DNA from: JBBSBL01 sp046330255
Lineage (GTDB): Bacteria; Actinomycetota; Thermoleophilia; Solirubrobacterales; Solirubrobacteraceae
Reading direction: 5' to 3'
Assembly: GCA_046330255.1 (NCBI GenBank)
Contig: JAXLTC010000002.1
Coordinates: forward strand, 744,001 to 808,000
Length of the DNA: 64,000 nucleotides
This document shows, one piece after another, positions 56,413 through 64,000 of this stretch; positions within the stretch are counted from its first letter, which is position 1, and each line of letters opens with the position of its first letter. Below the pieces are notes generated by a model. The model saw only the letters and a list, made by a program, of their open reading frames with translations. It did not search any database and was not told where the DNA came from. The position numbers were made by a program, and so were the translations under genes.

Positions 56413-58831
56413 GCGTGCCGAGGCGCATGCGCACGGTCGCGCGCAGGACCGTGGTGGCGTCGTCGTAGCTCCACGCCGAGCTCGGCAGCGGGCGCCCGTT
56501 CGCCCGGACGGCGCACGGCCGGAACGGCGCGCGCAGCGTCCCGAGCGCCGCCTCGACCGCCCACGAGCGCGTGCGCCGGCCCGCGATCGCGAGCGTCCAG
56601 CGCCCGCGGCCCTCGAGCGACAGCGCGTGCTCGCCCGGCCCGAGCGCGGAGCGGCTGACGCCGCGCGGGAACGCCAGCAGCCGCCGCTCACCGTCGCGTT
56701 CGCCGAGCCCGACGACGCCGTCGGCGCGGTAGGGCGCCAGCGTGTCGACGTCGGCCGGCAGTAGCGCCAGCACCGCCCCGGCCCGCACGAGCAGCGGCAA
56801 CTCGTCCTGTGGTGCCGGCACGGTGGCCTCGCCGGGCCCGCGGAGCAGGGCCGGGCGCGCGAGCTCGAGCGTGCCGGGCTGCTCGAGCCAGCGCGTCGAG
56901 CGCCAGAGGTCGACCCACTCCCCCGCCGGCGCGTAGAGCCCGCGCGCGGCCGCGCCGGGCTCGAGCACCGGCGCCGCCAGCAGGTCGGGCCCGAACAGGT
57001 ACTCGTCGTCCGTGGCAGCAGCGCGCGGGTCGCCGGGATAGGCGAGCGCGAGGTGGCGCATCAGCGGGAGCCCGGTGCGGTCGTAGTCCCGCTCGGCAGC
57101 GGCCAGATACGGGTAGAGCTGCGTGCGCAGCTTCGCGTAGCGCCGCCACGTGCCGAGCACGTCCGGGTCGAAGATCTGCGGGCGCCCCGCGCCGCCGATG
57201 CCGTCGGCCTCGGTGCGCATCACCCCGGAGGCGAAGCCGACCTCGATCCAGCGGTTCAGCAGTTCCGGCGTCAGCTTGGGCGCGGTCAGCGTGAAGAACC
57301 CGCCGATGTCCGAGCCCCACAGGCTCACCCCCGAGAGGCCCATCGTGAGCCCGTTGCGCACCGCTGAGGCGAGTCCGTCGAACCCCCACGTGGTGCTCGG
57401 GTCGCCGCCCCAGACGATCTGCGAGTGGCGTGCGGCGCCCGTCCACCCGGAGCGGTTGAAGCGCGCCAGCGGCCGCGGCGCGCGCAGCGCGAACAGGTGT
57501 GCGGCGCGGTGGTAGGCGGTCGCGTATGCGTTGTGCTGCGCGGTCCCGGAGAGGCCGCCCGACGGCGCCGCGTCGGTCGGGGTGTACTCCCCGAAGTCCT
57601 CCATCCAGCCGTCGTAGCCGTCGTCGACCGCCTTGGCCAGTTGCTCGCCGAACATGCGCACGCCGGCCGGCCGCAGGAAGTCGTACTGGCCGACGTCGAA
57701 GAAGCTCGAGGTGAAGTAGCGATAGACGTAGGGCGTGCCGTCCGGGTGGCGGGTGAGTGCGCCCGCGGCCGCGGCGGGCTCGAACGCCGCGGTGTACGAC
57801 GTGCACACCATCGGGTTGAAGTACGTGGTCACCGCGAGCCCGTTGGCGTGGTAGAGCGCGCTGCGCGCGCGCTCGGCGTCCTCGTGGCCGACCTGCCCGC
57901 CGCACGGCAGGTAGTGCGTGTAGGTCTGCCCGACCGAGGCCGGGGCGTCCGCGGCGCGCAGGCGCTCGATGCTCTGCTGGTCGCCGCCGTGCTGCTGGAA
58001 CCACGGCCCGAAGTACCACGGCGCGGCCGCGGGCGGCTGGCGGCCGACCGCCGCGCTGAAGCGCCGCAGCGCATCCGCCGGGCGCGGACCGGCGAAGACG
58101 CGCATGTCGATCCGCGGAGCGTCGACCTCGGCGCTCCACGTGTCCGGGCTGTCGCTGCCGAGGCGGAAACGGCTCGTCTCGTCGTTGTCGACCAGCACGC
58201 CGTAGCCGCGGGTGGAGAGCAGCCACGGGATCGGGAAGTAGGTCGCGTCGTCGCGCGGAAGCCAGCCCCAGACCGGGATGATCGCGCCCATCGCCGGGCG
58301 CTCGGGCGGCAGGTAGGGACCTTCGGCGACGTAGTTCTCGACCGCGCCGCCGCGCTGGTCGACGGCGTTGGAGCGCTCGCCGAAGCCCAGCATCCGCTCG
58401 CCGGGCGGCGCGCCGAACCCGGCCGCCACGTGCTCGACCTCCCCCGCGCCGGCGCCGGTCACCGCCGCCGAGACGCGCAGGATCCCCGAGCCGGCGGGAG
58501 CGATGCGCAGCGCGATGCGACGGCCACCCGGATCGTCGGTGGCGAGCACCGCCTCGTAGGCGACGCGCGTGCGCCGCGACGCGATCACGTGCGTGGCTCG
58601 GCTCCAGCGGCCGCCGGCCGAGAACGCGAGCGCGGAGCCGGGGCCATCCCCGGCCGCGGAGCGCAGCACGACTCCCGCGCGGGCGTCGAGGACCGTCAGG
58701 GCGAACGGGGAGTCCGCCACGCGCGCGCCCAGACGGCCCGCCCACACCTCCGGGTGCGCCGCGGCGCCGGCCGCGGGCGCGAGCGCGCAGGCGACGACGA
58801 ACAGGAGCAGCAGGGCGATCCGGCGCGGCAT
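56384..58831 (-). CDS. Secreted glycoside hydrolase family 31 alpha-glycosidase
   Basis: Protein of 815 residues with a Sec signal (ALLLLFVVACALAPAAGAAAH). The GH31 barrel has the nucleophile in GWMEDFGEYTPTD (about residue 407) and the acid/base region IVWGGDPSTTWG (about 475). NRSGWTGAARH and GSDIGGFFTL belong to the family core. The WMEDFGEY form resembles the sulfoquinovosidase-type subgroup, but substrate residues cannot be confirmed. Likely hydrolyses exported alpha-glycosides. The ATG lies within a TTGGA-GTG-TCCAA palindrome. Convergent with cydC. Confidence 0.87.
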   Translation of the reverse strand: MPRRIALLLLFVVACALAPAAGAAAHPEVWAGRLGARVADSPFALTVLDARAGVVLRSAAGDGPGSALAFSAGGRWSRATHVIASRRTRVAYEAVLATDDPGGRRIALRIAPAGSGILRVSAAVTGAGAGEVEHVAAGFGAPPGERMLGFGERSNAVDQRGGAVENYVAEGPYLPPERPAMGAIIPVWGWLPRDDATYFPIPWLLSTRGYGVLVDNDETSRFRLGSDSPDTWSAEVDAPRIDMRVFAGPRPADALRRFSAAVGRQPPAAAPWYFGPWFQQHGGDQQSIERLRAADAPASVGQTYTHYLPCGGQVGHEDAERARSALYHANGLAVTTYFNPMVCTSYTAAFEPAAAAGALTRHPDGTPYVYRYFTSSFFDVGQYDFLRPAGVRMFGEQLAKAVDDGYDGWMEDFGEYTPTDAAPSGGLSGTAQHNAYATAYHRAAHLFALRAPRPLARFNRSGWTGAARHSQIVWGGDPSTTWGFDGLASAVRNGLTMGLSGVSLWGSDIGGFFTLTAPKLTPELLNRWIEVGFASGVMRTEADGIGGAGRPQIFDPDVLGTWRRYAKLRTQLYPYLAAAERDYDRTGLPLMRHLALAYPGDPRAAATDDEYLFGPDLLAAPVLEPGAAARGLYAPAGEWVDLWRSTRWLEQPGTLELARPALLRGPGEATVPAPQDELPLLVRAGAVLALLPADVDTLAPYRADGVVGLGERDGERRLLAFPRGVSRSALGPGEHALSLEGRGRWTLAIAGRRTRSWAVEAALGTLRAPFRPCAVRANGRPLPSSAWSYDDATTVLRATVRMRLGTLTAERCAGR

Positions 58832-58964
58832 TGGAGTGTCCAATCCAACACGCCCGGCGGGGTCGCGGTCAAGCGCGAACCGCCGGCCGGCGCTCAATGC
58901 GGGCGGGATGGGTGCCGATATCGCCCTCACCCGACCCGGCGGAGCGCACGCTCGCGCCCGGCCG

Positions 58965-59660
58965 ATGAGCACCGCGCCTCCCCTCACGACCACGGCCCCC
59001 GGCACGGGCGCGACCGGCGCCCCGGACCGCGCCGCGCGCTTCCGCGCCGCGCTCAACACGCGCCCCGCGGCCTACTCGCTCGTGCTGGGCGTCTCGGCCG
59101 CCCTGCTGGTCGGGTCGGCACGCCACAGCGCGGCGATCATCCTCGCCGGCGGCGTTGGCGTGATCGCGGCCGTGCTCGCGGTCTGCTGGCTGCTGGCGGG
59201 CCGCGCGCCGCGGCACGCGCAGCCGCCCTCGCTCGCCGAACGGCTCGGCATGCACGAGGCGCCCGGGGCCGAGCGCCTGCACGAGCTCACGCCGCTGCTC
59301 TCCCGCGGCGCGCACCGCCGCCTCGAGGGCGTCCTCGCGGGGCCGCTCGCGCCCGGCGAAGAGGACGGCCGCCAGTGCGTGCTCGCGCGCTACGCCTGGT
59401 GGGAGTCGCAGGGAGATCCGCCACCGCCGGGCGCGGACCCGGTGCCCGGAGAGCACCGCCTCACGATCTGCGCGGTCGAGGTCGCCGACGACGCGCCCGG
59501 CGCCGACGCGGATCTCATCGCGTGGCTCGAGCAGCACCCGCTGCGACCCGGCTTCGAGCTCGAGGGCGGCTCGCTGGTGGTCTTCTGCGACGGTTGGCTG
59601 CCGGACGCCGACCGTCTCGCGTGGCTGCGCGACGCGGCCGCACGGCTTGCCGCGGGCTGA
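58965..59660 (+). CDS. Hypothetical membrane protein with C-terminal soluble domain
   Basis: Protein of 231 residues. A disordered Pro/Thr start precedes two helices (SLVLGVSAALLVGSA and AAIILAGGVGVIAAVLAVCWLL) and a cytosolic-type domain with RYAWWESQGDPPPPG and LVVFCDGWLPDADRLAWLRDAA. No domain is recognised. ATG 58965 is chosen; an in-frame ATG at 58908 would lengthen it. It sits 52 bases before the MmgE/PrpD gene. Confidence 0.6.
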   Translation: MSTAPPLTTTAPGTGATGAPDRAARFRAALNTRPAAYSLVLGVSAALLVGSARHSAAIILAGGVGVIAAVLAVCWLLAGRAPRHAQPPSLAERLGMHEAPGAERLHELTPLLSRGAHRRLEGVLAGPLAPGEEDGRQCVLARYAWWESQGDPPPPGADPVPGEHRLTICAVEVADDAPGADADLIAWLEQHPLRPGFELEGGSLVVFCDGWLPDADRLAWLRDAAARLAAG

Positions 59661-59712
59661 CGCGCGCGCGATCATCGCGAGCAACCGCACTCCCCGGACA
59701 GGAGCCGCCGCC

Positions 59713-61104
59713 ATGCCGGAACCGTACGGCGCGCCGCTCGCGGCGCGGCTCGCCGCGCTCGCGACGGCGGCCGAACCGCCGCCCGAGGTGCTCGCGGATG
59801 CCGCGGACCGCGTGCTCGACACGCTCGGTTGCGCGCTCGCGGCGCACGGGCTGGGCGCCGGCGCGGCGGCGCGCGACGTCGCGGGCGCGGCCGGTGGCGC
59901 GCCCGAGGCGTCGCTGATCGGCGCGCGAGAGAGGGTGCCCGTCGCGGCGGCCGCGCTCGGCAACGCGGGCCTCGCGCACGCGCTGGACTTCGACGACACC
60001 CACGAGCGCTCCGTGTGCCACGTCAGCGCGGTGGTCGTGCCCGCGGCGCTCGCCTGCGCCGAGGCACGCGGCGCGGCCGGCGCGGAGCTGCTCGCCGCGG
60101 TGGCGGCCGGGAGCGAGGTCACCGCCAGGGTCGGGCTCGCCGCGCCGGGAGCGTTCCACCGCCGCGGCTTCCACCCGACCGGCGTCTGCGGGGCGATCGG
60201 GGCGGCCGCCGCCGCGGCGCGGCTGGCGGGCCTCGACGCCGCGCAGGCGACCGCCGCGCTGGCGATCGCCTCGAGCTTCGGCTCCGGCCACTTCGCCTAT
60301 CTCGAGGACGGGTCGCAGACCAAGCCGCTTCACGCGGCGTGGGCGGCGCACGGCGGCGTGCTCGCCGCGCAGCTCGCCGCCGCCGGCGCCGAGGGCGCAG
60401 CGCGCGCGCTCGAGGGCCGCTTCGGCCTCTACGAGACCCACGTCGACGAGGAGCCCGACCTGGGCGCCGCCATCGACGGCCTCGGCGAGCGCTGGGAGTG
60501 CGTGCGCTCGGTCGTCAAGCCCTATCCCGCCTGCCACTTCTCGCATGCTGCGCTGGACGCCGCCGCCCGCGCCGCCGGCGCGCTGCCGCTCGACGCCGCG
60601 GCGGTCGAGGAGGTGACGGTGCGCACCTCCGCGGAGGGCGCGGCGCTCGTGCTCGAGCCGCGCGAGGCGAAGCTGCGCCCGCGCACTCCCTACGAGGCGA
60701 AGTTCAGCCTTCCCTACTGCGTCGCCGCGCTGCTGCTGCGCGGCTCGCTCGGGCTGGGCGACTTCACCCCGGAGGCGATTGCGGACGAGCGCGTGCTCGC
60801 GCTCGCCGCACGCGTGCGCGGCGAGGCCTGGCCGCCGGGCCGCGAGCCGGCGCCGTTCGCCGGCGCCGCCGAGCTTCGGCTCGCCGGGGAGAGCGGGCCG
60901 CGCGCGGCGACGATCGCCGTGGCGCGAGGCGGTCCCGGCGACCCGCTGGGCGAGGCGGCGCTCCTCCAGAAGTTTCGTGGCAACGCGAACCTCGCGCTCG
61001 CGGAGCGCGCGGCCGAATCGCTCGCCGCCGCGATCCGCGGCCTGCCGTCCGGCGCCGCGCCCGCGGCGGTCGGCGACGCGCTGCGCGCGCCGGTTCGCGC
61101 TTGA
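59713..61104 (+). CDS. MmgE/PrpD family protein
   Basis: Protein of 463 residues in the family of 2-methylcitrate dehydratase PrpD and aconitate decarboxylase. Family marks are NAGLAHALDFDDTHERSVCHVS, the GFHPTGVCGAIGAAAAAARL block with the substrate His, GSQTKPLHAAWAAHGG, and VKPYPACHFSHAALD. YEAKFSLPYCVAALLL is the C-terminal core. No methylcitrate synthase or lyase is adjacent, so a propionate role is uncertain. ATG 59713 has ACAGGAG about 9 bases upstream. Confidence 0.87.
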   Translation: MPEPYGAPLAARLAALATAAEPPPEVLADAADRVLDTLGCALAAHGLGAGAAARDVAGAAGGAPEASLIGARERVPVAAAALGNAGLAHALDFDDTHERSVCHVSAVVVPAALACAEARGAAGAELLAAVAAGSEVTARVGLAAPGAFHRRGFHPTGVCGAIGAAAAAARLAGLDAAQATAALAIASSFGSGHFAYLEDGSQTKPLHAAWAAHGGVLAAQLAAAGAEGAARALEGRFGLYETHVDEEPDLGAAIDGLGERWECVRSVVKPYPACHFSHAALDAAARAAGALPLDAAAVEEVTVRTSAEGAALVLEPREAKLRPRTPYEAKFSLPYCVAALLLRGSLGLGDFTPEAIADERVLALAARVRGEAWPPGREPAPFAGAAELRLAGESGPRAATIAVARGGPGDPLGEAALLQKFRGNANLALAERAAESLAAAIRGLPSGAAPAAVGDALRAPVRA

Positions 61105-61176
61105 CCGCCGGACGAGGGCACTGAGAGGATCGCTTCCTCGGTCCCGCAGACGGGACTTCAGGGAGGAGCGCCGCAG

Positions 61177-62064
61177 GTGGAGGTGCGCACAGTCGCCGAT
61201 GTCGTGCTCGGGGCCGTCCTGGTCGGATCGGCGCTGGCGAAGCTCGCCGCGCCGCGGGCGAGCGCCGACGGGCTGGCGACCTTCGGGGTGCGTGGCGCGG
61301 CGTCGAGGCGGGCGGCCTGGGCGCTGCTGGTGGCCGCCGAGGCCTCGCTCGGGGTGCTCGTGGCGCTCGGCTCCGACGCGGCGGCGCTCGCGGCCGCCGC
61401 GCTCCTCGCGTGCTTCGCCGTCGCGCTCGCGCTCGCCCTGCGGCGCGGCCTCGAGGGCGCGCCGTGCGGATGCCTGGGCGCGCGCTCGCGCGTGAGCCGG
61501 GCGGCCGTGACGCGCAACGTCCTGCTGGCGGCCGCGCTTGCGGCGCTGCCGCTGGCGCCGCGGGTGGCGCCGAGCGCCGAGGCCTGGCTCGCCGCCGGCC
61601 TGGCGGTGGCGCTGGCGGGGATCGCCGGCCTCGGCGTCGCCGTCGCGGCGCTGGCGCGCGAGGTCGGGGACCTGCGCCTGCGCACCACGCCCGGACCGGC
61701 GCTCGAGATTCCCGGCGAGGGCCCCGAGATCGGCGCCCGCACCGCGTTCGCCGGGCGGCTCGGGACACGGCCGCCGGCGCGCTACCGCCTTGCCGTGTTC
61801 GCGTCGGACGGCTGTCGCCTGTGCCGCGCGCTGGAGCCGGCGGTCGCGTCCCTGGCGCGCGACCCGCTGGTGGCGCTCGAGGTGTTCGACGAGGTGCGCG
61901 ACGCCGAGGCGTGGTCGGCGCTCGACGTGCCGGGCAGCCCGTACGCCGTCGCGCTCGCGCTCGACGGGACCGTTCTCGCCAAGGGCACGTTCAACGACCT
62001 CGGCCAGCTCGAGGGCATTCTCGCCACGGCCGAGCGGCGCGAGCGGGAGGCCGTCGATGCCTGA
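61177..62064 (+). CDS. MauE-like membrane protein fused to a thioredoxin-like (MauD-like) domain
   Basis: Protein of 295 residues. The first part (about 1-165) is a MauE/DoxX-like four- to five-helix unit starting VADVVLGAVLVGSALAKLAAP. It holds the cysteine pair GAPCGCLGARSR typical of MauE. The last third is thioredoxin-like: RLAVFASDGCRLCRALEPAVASL, with CxxC at about 212-215, then VPGSPYAVAL. In methylotrophs separate MauE and MauD proteins make the disulfides of methylamine dehydrogenase light chain; here they are fused. GTG 61177 has GGGAGGAG 8 bases upstream. First gene of the three-gene cassette. Confidence 0.8.
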   Translation: MEVRTVADVVLGAVLVGSALAKLAAPRASADGLATFGVRGAASRRAAWALLVAAEASLGVLVALGSDAAALAAAALLACFAVALALALRRGLEGAPCGCLGARSRVSRAAVTRNVLLAAALAALPLAPRVAPSAEAWLAAGLAVALAGIAGLGVAVAALAREVGDLRLRTTPGPALEIPGEGPEIGARTAFAGRLGTRPPARYRLAVFASDGCRLCRALEPAVASLARDPLVALEVFDEVRDAEAWSALDVPGSPYAVALALDGTVLAKGTFNDLGQLEGILATAERREREAVDA

Positions 62065-62078
62065 GCGCCGAGGCCGAG

Positions 62079-62657
62079 ATGGCTGATCTCGGCGCGGCGA
62101 TCGGCGACGCGGTCGAGCGATCGACCTCGCGCCGCGGCTTCCTGTCGCGCGTGGGGCGCGCGCTGCTGGCGGCCACCGGCGGCGCGACGCTGCTGGAGGC
62201 CGCGCGTCCCGACGAGGCCGAGGCCTACCACTTCTGCGGCCACACCTACACCACCGGCTCGTGTCCCCACCCCACCGGCCTGCCGCGGGTCGACTCCCGC
62301 GGCTACCCCGTGCGCGCGCGCGACGGGCGCCCGGTGGACGACCTCGGCAGGCTCGTGGACCGCCGCGGGCGACCGGTGAGCAGGTCCGGCAGGCCCCTGC
62401 TCGACCCCGACGGCCGGCCGCTCCCGCGCGCGCGGCGCAGCCGGATCTGCCTCGACGCGGTCCCACGCCGCTACCGAGTCCGCACCTGGCGCGACGGGTC
62501 CTGGTACCGATGCTGCGGCGGCAAGGTGCGGCGCCTGATGGACTGCTGCAGCTACGCGCCGCGGCGCATCAACGGCGACGCGGGGCTGACCGGGTACTGC
62601 TACGGCGGGCGCACCGTGTTCTGCGTGCACTACTACGACACGAACGTGTCGTGCTGA
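62079..62657 (+). CDS. Tat-exported cysteine-rich MauA-like protein (methylamine dehydrogenase light-chain-like)
   Basis: Protein of 192 residues. The N-terminal twin-arginine signal is TSRRGFLSRVGRALLAAT. The mature part has ten cysteines, all likely paired: HFCGH, GSCPH, RICLD, RCCGG, MDCCSY, GYCYGG, VFCVHYY, VSC. The DCCSY and CYGG spacing follows the C-terminal half of MauA. A roughly 50-residue insert of repeated GRP units (DGRPV, GRLVD, RGRPV, SGRPL, DGRPL) is unusual. Where one tryptophylquinone Trp would fall (IIWCFG in MauA) this has LTGYCYG, so the classical cofactor looks unlikely. It follows the MauE-like gene by 14 bases. Confidence 0.72.
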   Translation: MADLGAAIGDAVERSTSRRGFLSRVGRALLAATGGATLLEAARPDEAEAYHFCGHTYTTGSCPHPTGLPRVDSRGYPVRARDGRPVDDLGRLVDRRGRPVSRSGRPLLDPDGRPLPRARRSRICLDAVPRRYRVRTWRDGSWYRCCGGKVRRLMDCCSYAPRRINGDAGLTGYCYGGRTVFCVHYYDTNVSC

Positions 62658-64000
62658 GCGGAGCGGGCCCCCCGCTGCTCGTGGCGCTCGCGATGCTGGC
62701 GGGGCTGACGGGCACGTGGTCGCCCTGCGGCTTCTCGATGATCGAGACCCTGCGGCCCGGCGGCCGCGCGGGCGGACGCCGCGCGGCGGTCCTCGCGTGC
62801 GCCGCCTTCGCGCTCGGCGCGTTGGCGGGAGGCGCGCTGCTGTTCGGGACGCTCGGGTCGCTCGGCTCACTCGCGCGATCGGTCTCCCCGGGGGCCGCGA
62901 CCGCGCTGGCCGCGGCCGTGGCCGCGCTGGCGGCGGTGGCCGAGGTGCTCGGAGTGCGCATCCGCCCGCAGGTCCGCCGCCAGGTGCCCGAGCCGTGGCG
63001 CCGGCGCCTGCCGCTCGCGCTCGCCGCGGCGCTCTACGGCGCGCTGCTGGGTCTGGGCTTCGCCACCTTCGTGCTCACGCTCGCGGTGCCCGCGCTCGCG
63101 TTCGTGACGCTCGCGCTCGGCGACCCCGCGCTCGGGCTGGCGCTCGGGGCGGCGTTCGGCGCGGGCCGCGCGCTTCCGGTCGCGCTGGTCGCTCCCGTCG
63201 CCGACCGCCCGCTCGGGCTGGCGATCACCGAGGCGATGGCGGAGCGGCCGCTGCTCCTGCGCGGCCTGCGCGCGGCGGACGGCCTGCTGCTTGCCGCATG
63301 CGCGCTGGCGCTCGCCGCCTCCCCCGCGGAGGCGGCGCGGACGCGCAGGGTGGCGGTGGGCGCCACCGACCCGACCGCGTCCGGCCGCGCGCTCGCGTGG
63401 CAGGCGCCCGGCCACGGCGCGGTGGTCCGTGGGGTGCGCGCGGCGGGACGCCGTCCTCGTGGCAGCGATCCCGCGCTGGCCCCGGGCCTGCTCGCGCTGC
63501 GTCGCGGGTCGCGCGTGATCGTGCGACGCACGCGCGGGAGGCGGATCGTCTTCGACCGGGTCGTGCCCGGGGCGAGGAAGCTCGCGCTCTCGCGCCGCTG
63601 GCTGGTGCTGCGCGTGGCGCGGCGCCGGGGCCGCGAGCTGCTGCTGGCGCGGCACCTGCGTCGCGGCGCCCGCTTCAGGGTGGTCGCGGCCGCCCGGCGG
63701 CGGGGCGCGCTCGGGCGCCCGTCGCTCGACGGCGACCGCCTCGCCTTCCACGTCGCGGGCGCGCGCGGCAGCGCGCTGCGCCTCGTGAACCTGCGCACGG
63801 GCCGTCGCCGAACGCTGCGCTCGTCGCCATCCACGCAGTACCTGAACCCGTCGATCGGCTATCACCGCGTGCTCTACGTCGTGGTCACGCACTGCTCCCA
63901 GCGGCTGCGCGTCGCGCCGCTCGGGCGACGCGGGCGCACCCGCACGCTGCTGGCGATCGGCTCCACCGCCCGGCGCGATGCCGGGCACGACCGGGGCCAC
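62651..64000 (+). CDS. CcdA/MauF-like membrane protein fused to a beta-propeller-like domain, C-terminus outside window
   Basis: 450 codons are present, uninterrupted and running off the right edge. GTG 62651 overlaps the MauA-like stop by 7 bases. The membrane part (about 1-225) begins LLVALAMLAGLTGTWSPCGFSMIETL. The SPCG motif matches the CcdA/DsbD/MauF helix with its Cys, and further helices include AALYGALLGLGFATFVLTLAVPALAFV. After residue 230 come soluble strands of the WD40/PD40 type (RLAFHVAGARGSALRLVNLRTGRRRTL), suggesting a propeller. It may move electrons for disulfide formation or present a MauB-like propeller outside. Confidence 0.72.
   Translation, partial: MLSGAGPPLLVALAMLAGLTGTWSPCGFSMIETLRPGGRAGGRRAAVLACAAFALGALAGGALLFGTLGSLGSLARSVSPGAATALAAAVAALAAVAEVLGVRIRPQVRRQVPEPWRRRLPLALAAALYGALLGLGFATFVLTLAVPALAFVTLALGDPALGLALGAAFGAGRALPVALVAPVADRPLGLAITEAMAERPLLLRGLRAADGLLLAACALALAASPAEAARTRRVAVGATDPTASGRALAWQAPGHGAVVRGVRAAGRRPRGSDPALAPGLLALRRGSRVIVRRTRGRRIVFDRVVPGARKLALSRRWLVLRVARRRGRELLLARHLRRGARFRVVAAARRRGALGRPSLDGDRLAFHVAGARGSALRLVNLRTGRRRTLRSSPSTQYLNPSIGYHRVLYVVVTHCSQRLRVAPLGRRGRTRTLLAIGSTARRDAGHDRGH

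Noticed and set aside
62079..62657. Calling this a true methylamine dehydrogenase light chain
   Set aside because: Cysteine pattern and Tat signal agree, but one quinone-forming Trp appears replaced and no MauB or MauG is visible, so only a MauA-like label is used.

Overview
The window is a very GC-rich chromosomal segment with strong third-position G/C bias, so long spurious frames run opposite almost every gene. The gene content suggests an actinobacterium of the class Thermoleophilia (Solirubrobacterales-like). Pointers are two GAP/Sap membrane proteins, an AbiEi/DUF559 protein, an archaeal-type MptA/FolE2 GTP cyclohydrolase, a SufBCDSU system with an Rrf2 regulator, and a methylamine-dehydrogenase-like cassette. 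This placement is inferred from gene content, not from a marker phylogeny. No phage, insertion sequence, CRISPR array or rRNA was seen; the only tRNA found is tRNA-Tyr.

Layout: 1-4573 holds a class II amidotransferase fragment, then a GH15 glucosidase, a glucose-dehydrogenase-like SDR and a GMC oxidoreductase in a row. 5224-14552 holds a cyclase-family hydrolase, membrane proteins, a GAF-PAS-PAS-GGDEF-EAL protein and a secreted glycosidase. 14596-20857 is core housekeeping: tRNA-Tyr, rpoD, mptA, pgsA, an ABC-2 exporter, a zinc alcohol dehydrogenase and clpP. 20844-26509 holds catabolic enzymes and a tail-to-tail histidine kinase/OmpR regulator pair, followed by an orphan degenerate receiver. 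28283-35456 is an iron-sulfur assembly cluster, all on the minus strand: Rrf2 regulator, sufC, sufS, sufU, a DUF559 gene, a Rieske ferredoxin, sufB and sufD. 35557-45559 holds an acid phosphatase, RNase D, a cell-wall hydrolase behind a c-di-AMP (ydaO/yuaA-type) riboswitch, msrB, an M3 peptidase, a secreted copper-type protein, a histone-H1-like protein, an amidohydrolase and a universal stress protein. 45603-56412 holds a 1330-residue secreted subtilase/FG-GAP protein, an SDR, a YqgE protein, an aldo/keto reductase and cydDC. 56384-64000 holds a GH31 glycosidase, a small membrane protein, an MmgE/PrpD protein and a three-gene mau-like cassette cut by the window end.

Three features stand out. 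First, the cassette at 61177-64000 encodes a MauE-thioredoxin fusion, a Tat-exported cysteine-rich MauA-like protein without an obvious tryptophan at one tryptophylquinone position, and a CcdA/MauF-like membrane protein fused to an apparent beta-propeller. It looks like an unusual relative of methylamine dehydrogenase maturation systems. Second, a dispersed modular repeat family occupies the larger intergenic gaps. It has a GCGAACGGCGGCAACGAAGG arm, one of two hairpin cores, and an inverted arm. Third, many genes carry a TAnnnT hexamer 7-10 bases before the start codon with no Shine-Dalgarno sequence, the signature of leaderless transcription, while other genes keep clear Shine-Dalgarno sites.
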